DNA from: Pseudomonas fluorescens
GTDB taxonomy: Bacteria; Pseudomonadota; Gammaproteobacteria; Pseudomonadales; Pseudomonadaceae
NCBI RefSeq assembly: GCF_902498065.1
Contig: NZ_CABVIR010000005.1
Span: forward strand, 186,001 to 250,000
Direction of reading: 5' to 3'
Length of the DNA stretch: 64,000 bases
Numbering within the stretch: position 1 is the first letter of the stretch; the number at the start of each line of letters is the position of its first letter. This document shows positions 62,293 to 64,000 of this stretch, in pieces. The notes beneath the pieces are model-generated. The model had not been told where the DNA came from and made no database searches. It worked only from the letters and a program-made list of their open reading frames with translations. Made by a program: the position numbers and the translations under genes.

Positions 62293-63288
62293 ATGCCCCC
62301 AATCACCGCCACGCCCGCCCCGCTCTCCCGCCGCTTCTCCGTCGCTCCGATGATGGATTGGACAGACCGCCACTGCCGTTTCTTCCTGCGCCTGCTCTCC
62401 AGGCACGCTCTCCTCTACACCGAAATGGTCACCACTGGCGCACTCCTCAACGGTGATCACGAGCGTTTCCTGCGTCACAACGAAGCCGAACACCCGCTCG
62501 CGCTGCAACTGGGCGGCAGCGTGCCGCTGGACTTGGCCGCCTGTGCACGCATGGCTCAGGACCACGGTTACGACGAGGTGAATCTGAACGTCGGCTGCCC
62601 GAGTGATCGGGTGCAGAACAATATGATCGGCGCGATGCTGATGGGGCATCCGCAGTTGGTGGCCGATTGTGTGAAGGCGATGCGCGATGCGGTGTCGATC
62701 CCGGTGACCGTGAAGCACCGCATCGGGATTAATGGACGGGACAGCTACGAAGAGTTGTGTGATTTCGTCGGTACGGTTCACGACGCCGGGTGCACCAGTT
62801 TCACGGTGCATGCGCGGATTGCGATTCTGGAAGGGTTGTCGCCGAAGGAGAATCGCGACATTCCACCGCTGCGCTATGACGTGGCGGCGCGATTGAAGGC
62901 GGATTTTCCGCAGCTGGAAATTATTCTCAATGGCGGAATCAAGACGCTGGAGGCCTGTCACGAGCATTTGCAGACCTTCGACGGCGTGATGCTGGGCCGT
63001 GAGGCGTATCACAACCCTTATGTGATGGCCGAAGTGGATCAGCAACTGTTCGGCAGCACGGCGCCGGTGATCAGTCGGGCCGAAGCGCTGGCGCAGTTGC
63101 GGCCCTATATAGCGGCACATATTGATGCGGGCGGTTCGATGCACCACATCACCCGGCATGTGTTGGGGTTGGGCACCGGGTTTCCGGGCGCGCGCAAGTT
63201 TCGGCAGCTGTTGTCGGTGGATATTCATAAAGCCAAGGAGCCTTTGGCGTTGCTGGATCAGGCCGCGGAGTTGCTTGACGGGCGCTAA
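62293..63288 (+). CDS. dusA: tRNA-dihydrouridine(20/20a) synthase DusA
   Basis: 331 residues, FMN/NADPH enzyme reducing U20/U20a in tRNA. FSVAPMMDWTDRHCRFF, LNVGCPSDRVQNN (catalytic Cys), VTVKHRIGIN, VHARIAILEGLSPKENR and the DusA end segment RHVLGLGTGFPGARKFRQLLS. A complementary dus enzyme, DusC, is at the other end of the window. Confidence 0.95.
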   Translation: MPPITATPAPLSRRFSVAPMMDWTDRHCRFFLRLLSRHALLYTEMVTTGALLNGDHERFLRHNEAEHPLALQLGGSVPLDLAACARMAQDHGYDEVNLNVGCPSDRVQNNMIGAMLMGHPQLVADCVKAMRDAVSIPVTVKHRIGINGRDSYEELCDFVGTVHDAGCTSFTVHARIAILEGLSPKENRDIPPLRYDVAARLKADFPQLEIILNGGIKTLEACHEHLQTFDGVMLGREAYHNPYVMAEVDQQLFGSTAPVISRAEALAQLRPYIAAHIDAGGSMHHITRHVLGLGTGFPGARKFRQLLSVDIHKAKEPLALLDQAAELLDGR

Positions 63289-63468
63289 CGGTCACCCGGG
63301 TTGAACCTGCGTCCTTATTTGGCATCGTATTTATCGACACCGCGCCCCGCCATTCAAACAGCCGTTTTTTCAGGTTGTTGCCGCCGGGGCCTTCGATACG
63401 TACATGCGCCCTTGAGTGGCTGTCAGCGCTCGGGTAATGTCATTAGACCCATAGGACAGAGCACGCCC

Positions 63469-64000
63469 ATGACTTCCAAGCTGGAACAACTCAAACAAAT
63501 GACCACCGTGGTTGCCGACACCGGCGACTTCGAAGCGATCGCTCGCGTTAAACCGGTGGACGCTACCACCAACCCTTCCCTGCTGCTTAAAGCCGCGGCC
63601 ATTCCCGGTTATGCCGAACTGCTGAACGCGTGCGTCAGCGACTGCAAGGGCGATGTGGGCCTGGCCAGCGACCGTTTTGGCGTTGCGGTTGGGCAAGAAA
63701 TTCTGAAGGTGATTCCGGGCCGTATTTCCACTGAAGTGGATGCACGTCTGTCGTTCGACACTGACGCCGTATTGAAGCGTGCGCACCGTCTGATCGAGCT
63801 GTACGACAAGGCCGGCATTGGCCGTGACCGCGTGCTGATCAAGATCGCCTCCACCTGGGAAGGCATCCGCGCTGCCGAGATTCTGGAAAAAGAAGGCATC
63901 CAGACCAACCTGACACTGCTGTTCTCGTTCGCGCAAGCGGCGGCGTGCGCCGATGCAGGTGTGTTCCTGATTTCGCCGTTCGTGGGCCGGATCTACGACT
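63469..64000 (+). CDS. tal: Transaldolase, 3' end cut by window
   Basis: 177 residues visible: TSKLEQLKQMTTVVADTGDFEAI, DATTNPSLLLKA, Schiff-base Lys in RVLIKIASTWEGIRAA, and LTLLFSFAQAAACADAG. Pentose phosphate enzyme moving a dihydroxyacetone unit between sugar phosphates. The frame is open to the last base. Confidence 0.96.
   Translation, partial: MTSKLEQLKQMTTVVADTGDFEAIARVKPVDATTNPSLLLKAAAIPGYAELLNACVSDCKGDVGLASDRFGVAVGQEILKVIPGRISTEVDARLSFDTDAVLKRAHRLIELYDKAGIGRDRVLIKIASTWEGIRAAEILEKEGIQTNLTLLFSFAQAAACADAGVFLISPFVGRIYD

Overview
The window looks like a chromosomal segment of a Pseudomonas of the fluorescens group. The support is high GC with strong GC3 bias in most genes, inverted REP pairs (core GCGGGCAAGCCCGC), the gltX–tRNA(Ala/Glu) arrangement, an ibpA gene behind a ROSE-like leader, and gene neighbourhoods such as uvrB–aromatic aminotransferase, antABC and copABCD. 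Both ends cut genes: a PAS/GGDEF/EAL protein at the left and transaldolase at the right.

Layout. 0–6 kb: c-di-GMP enzyme, heat-shock gene ibpA (sigma-32 promoter plus ROSE-like RNA thermometer), dusC, a thioesterase, and a TetR–alpha/beta hydrolase pair. 6–8.4 kb: a tandem duplicated tRNA-Ala/tRNA-Glu unit downstream of gltX. 8.5–15.5 kb: EmrAB-type efflux, uvrB, aromatic aminotransferase, two REPINs and two small conserved-looking genes. 15.7–21 kb: tRNA-Asn followed by a decayed stretch with a YggS-family remnant, benE, a serC copy broken by a stop and a frameshift, a MocR regulator and a gutted P4-type integrase. 21.4–27.9 kb: an AT-richer signalling block of CheV, HD-GYP phosphodiesterase, dCache chemoreceptor, a small unknown protein and a double-PAS BdlA-like receptor.

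28–46 kb is a long aromatic catabolic locus: two XylS-type regulators and an OprD porin on the minus strand; then, all on the plus strand, antABC (anthranilate dioxygenase), a complete LIV-type ABC importer, a formamidase-like hydrolase, and a second, unassigned Rieske dioxygenase system (PDR-type reductase, alpha, beta) coupled by overlapping genes to an isochorismatase-fold protein without its catalytic residues, an SDR and a dienelactone hydrolase/NTF2-like fusion. No catechol ring-cleavage gene is present. My inference is that import, an unknown upper pathway and anthranilate-to-catechol conversion act together, with the second dioxygenase handling an indole-like or N-acyl aromatic precursor. 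This is the best candidate for an undescribed system here.

46–64 kb: NCS2 nucleobase permease with a perfect operator palindrome, a BrnT/BrnA toxin–antitoxin pair whose toxin lacks an ATG start, N-acetyltransferase, exonuclease III, a Cache diguanylate cyclase, a LysR remnant, two divergent L,D-transpeptidase-type proteins, copABCD with a Met-rich accessory protein, a PheC-like periplasmic protein, two small lipoproteins, dusA and the start of transaldolase. Motifs and reading frames were read by eye; no alignment or database search was done.
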